A DNA stretch of 7,284 nt from Bacteroidales bacterium (GTDB lineage Bacteria; Bacteroidota; Bacteroidia; Bacteroidales; NBLH01): NCBI GenBank assembly GCA_029933755.1, contig JAOZNO010000175.1, forward strand, positions 1 to 7,284. The letters run 5' to 3'. A model generated the notes under the pieces. It searched no databases and had not been told where the DNA came from. It was given only the letters and a program-made list of their open reading frames with translations. Position 1 is the stretch's first letter. Each line of letters opens with the position of its first letter. A program made the position numbers and the translations under genes. This document shows, in pieces, positions 6,281-7,284 of this stretch.

Positions 6281-6410
6281 TAAAATTAAACACCCAGAAT
6301 TTAAAGTTAAAAAAATGACTGAAAATGAGGTTTTATAAACAAATTAGAAGAATAGCACCTATCCTATTTAAAATAGTTTAATATTCTTAACGTTTTTTGC
6401 GTTCTTCTTT
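6281..6410. other. Interior of the inverted-repeat unit, possible gene remnant
   Basis: These 130 bases carry no gene. ATG at 6315 opens a seven-codon frame, MTENEVL, closed by TAA at 6336-6338. MTENE is how many GxxExxY-family proteins begin, and such genes are common in Bacteroidota near repeats of this type. The interior could therefore be an internally deleted GxxExxY element, but seven codons are very weak evidence. A small palindromic CTATTT-A-AAATAG lies at about 6364-6376 and has no assigned role. Confidence 0.3.
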
Positions 6411-6426
6411 GCGTACTTTGCGTGAA
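6411..6426 (-). repeat. Right arm of the 16-base inverted repeat, within TTTGCGT units
   Basis: GCGTACTTTGCGTGAA is the exact reverse complement of the left arm. On the plus strand it continues a short array of TTTGCGT units (6396-6402, 6408-6414, 6417-6423). It ends 22 bases before the glycosyltransferase ATG, so it must lie in that gene's promoter or leader. TACTTTG (6414-6420) is one base short of a TAnnTTTG -7 box. Confidence 0.85.
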
Positions 6427-6448
6427 ATTGGGAAATGAAAATAATAAA

Positions 6449-7284
6449 ATGAAAATTGTAGTAAACACACGCTTATTAATACAAAATAGACAAGATGGAA
6501 TTGGCTGGTTCAGTTATGAAAGCTTAAAGCGAATAACTCAATCACATCCTGAACATCAATTTTACTTTATTTTTGACCGCCCTTTTTCTAATGATTTTAT
6601 TTTTGCAAATAACATTGAACCATTAATTATCTCCCCTCCTACCCGTCACCCTTTATTATGGTGGTATTGGTTTGAAAAAAAGTTACCCTCTACTTTAAAT
6701 AAGATAAACCCCAGCCTATTTCTTTCACCCGATGGTTATTTATCATTATCCACAAATACAAAATCACTGGCTGTAATACATGATATAAACTTTGCTCACA
6801 ATCCTTATGATTTACCATATCTAACCAGAAAATATTACAATTATTATTTCTCAAAGTTTGCTAAAAAAGCTGAACGAATAGCCACAGTTTCAGAATACTC
6901 TAAACAGGATATTGTCAAAACATATAATATTGATAAACAAAAGATTGATGTAGTCTATAATGGTTCAAACCCTATTTACCAACCAATTACTGATGAAAAA
7001 AAACAAATAATCAAGAATGAACATACTAATGGTTCTGATTATTTCATTTTTATTGGCTCTTTACATCCTCGAAAGAATGTAGACAAAATGCTGTTGGCTT
7101 TTGATAGTTTTAGAAAACTAAACCAAAAATCTTATAAACTTATTATAATTGGCAGCTATTTCTTTAAAAATAAAGAGATGAAAAATATCTTTAATAAAAT
7201 GGCCTACAAAAATGATGTGCTTTTCTTTGATCATCAATCACCAGAAATAATTAAAGGCTTACTAGGAGCAGCACAAGCATTACC
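6449..7284 (+). CDS. Glycosyltransferase, GT4 type (partial, runs off the right edge)
   Basis: The frame from ATG 6449 is open to the window end, giving 278 residues with no stop; the usual length is about 350-400, so some 80-110 residues are missing. The order of GT4 features is clear. There is an N-terminal MKIVVNTRLL strand with DGIGWFSYE (16-24) for the acceptor side, then FLSPDGYLSL (91-100) and AVIHDINFAHNP (108-119). IATVSEYSKQDIVKTYNID (144-162) and VVYNGSNPIYQP (168-179) follow, then the start of the nucleotide-sugar-binding half, YFIFIGSLHPRKNV (198-211), whose RK pair contacts the donor phosphates. The donor-binding E-x7-E motif would lie beyond the edge. The enzyme is cytoplasmic or membrane-associated and retaining, and builds a polysaccharide repeat unit; the sugar is unknown. 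It is divergent from the flippase, matching a surface polysaccharide cluster. The ATG at 6435 leads only to a five-codon frame and is not the start. Confidence 0.92.
   Translation, partial: MKIVVNTRLLIQNRQDGIGWFSYESLKRITQSHPEHQFYFIFDRPFSNDFIFANNIEPLIISPPTRHPLLWWYWFEKKLPSTLNKINPSLFLSPDGYLSLSTNTKSLAVIHDINFAHNPYDLPYLTRKYYNYYFSKFAKKAERIATVSEYSKQDIVKTYNIDKQKIDVVYNGSNPIYQPITDEKKQIIKNEHTNGSDYFIFIGSLHPRKNVDKMLLAFDSFRKLNQKSYKLIIIGSYFFKNKEMKNIFNKMAYKNDVLFFDHQSPEIIKGLLGAAQAL

Noticed and set aside
6435..6452. Five-codon frame whose TGA overlaps the glycosyltransferase ATG
   Set aside because: It is too short and has no similarity; probably a chance ATG in the leader.

Overview
The window looks like a low-GC Bacteroidota chromosome, probably Bacteroidia or a marine or gut relative. 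The reasons are strong AT richness, A-rich leaders almost without Shine-Dalgarno sites, TAnnTTTG-type -7 promoter boxes, CGCAAAG-type intergenic repeats, and gene families common in that phylum. The genus cannot be told from the sequence alone.

Layout. The left edge carries the last 20 codons of an unidentified gene (1-63), closed by a strong intrinsic terminator (69-100). A small holin-like two-helix membrane protein follows (282-755). Next is a decayed N-terminal scrap of a RhuM gene (772-882), directly in front of an intact RhuM-Fic/Doc fusion gene (922-1911). An alpha/beta hydrolase (1974-2825) and a protein with a kinase-like (aminoglycoside-phosphotransferase-like) layout (2971-3945) come next on the same strand. 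On the opposite strand lies a four-base-overlapping MNT nucleotidyltransferase/HEPN pair (4683 to 3980). It has its own well-formed Bacteroidota promoter, which also shows that the true MNT start is the ATG at 4683. Further right is a Wzx-like polysaccharide flippase (6203 to 4761), which must start at a TTG codon. It is divergent from a family-4 type glycosyltransferase that runs off the right edge (6449-7284). Their 245-base divergent spacer holds a 162-base unit bounded by perfect 16-base inverted repeats.

Working together. The flippase and glycosyltransferase point to a surface polysaccharide (O-antigen, capsule or exopolysaccharide) locus. Between it and the left-edge gene sits an accessory block with two toxin-antitoxin-like modules, RhuM-Fic and MNT-HEPN. 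Both belong to families whose characterised members transfer AMP or phosphate to proteins. The same block holds a hydrolase plus kinase-like pair of unknown job. That the block is an accessory or defence island inserted in a polysaccharide locus is inference. The RhuM debris and the repeat-bounded remnant show that it has been turning over.
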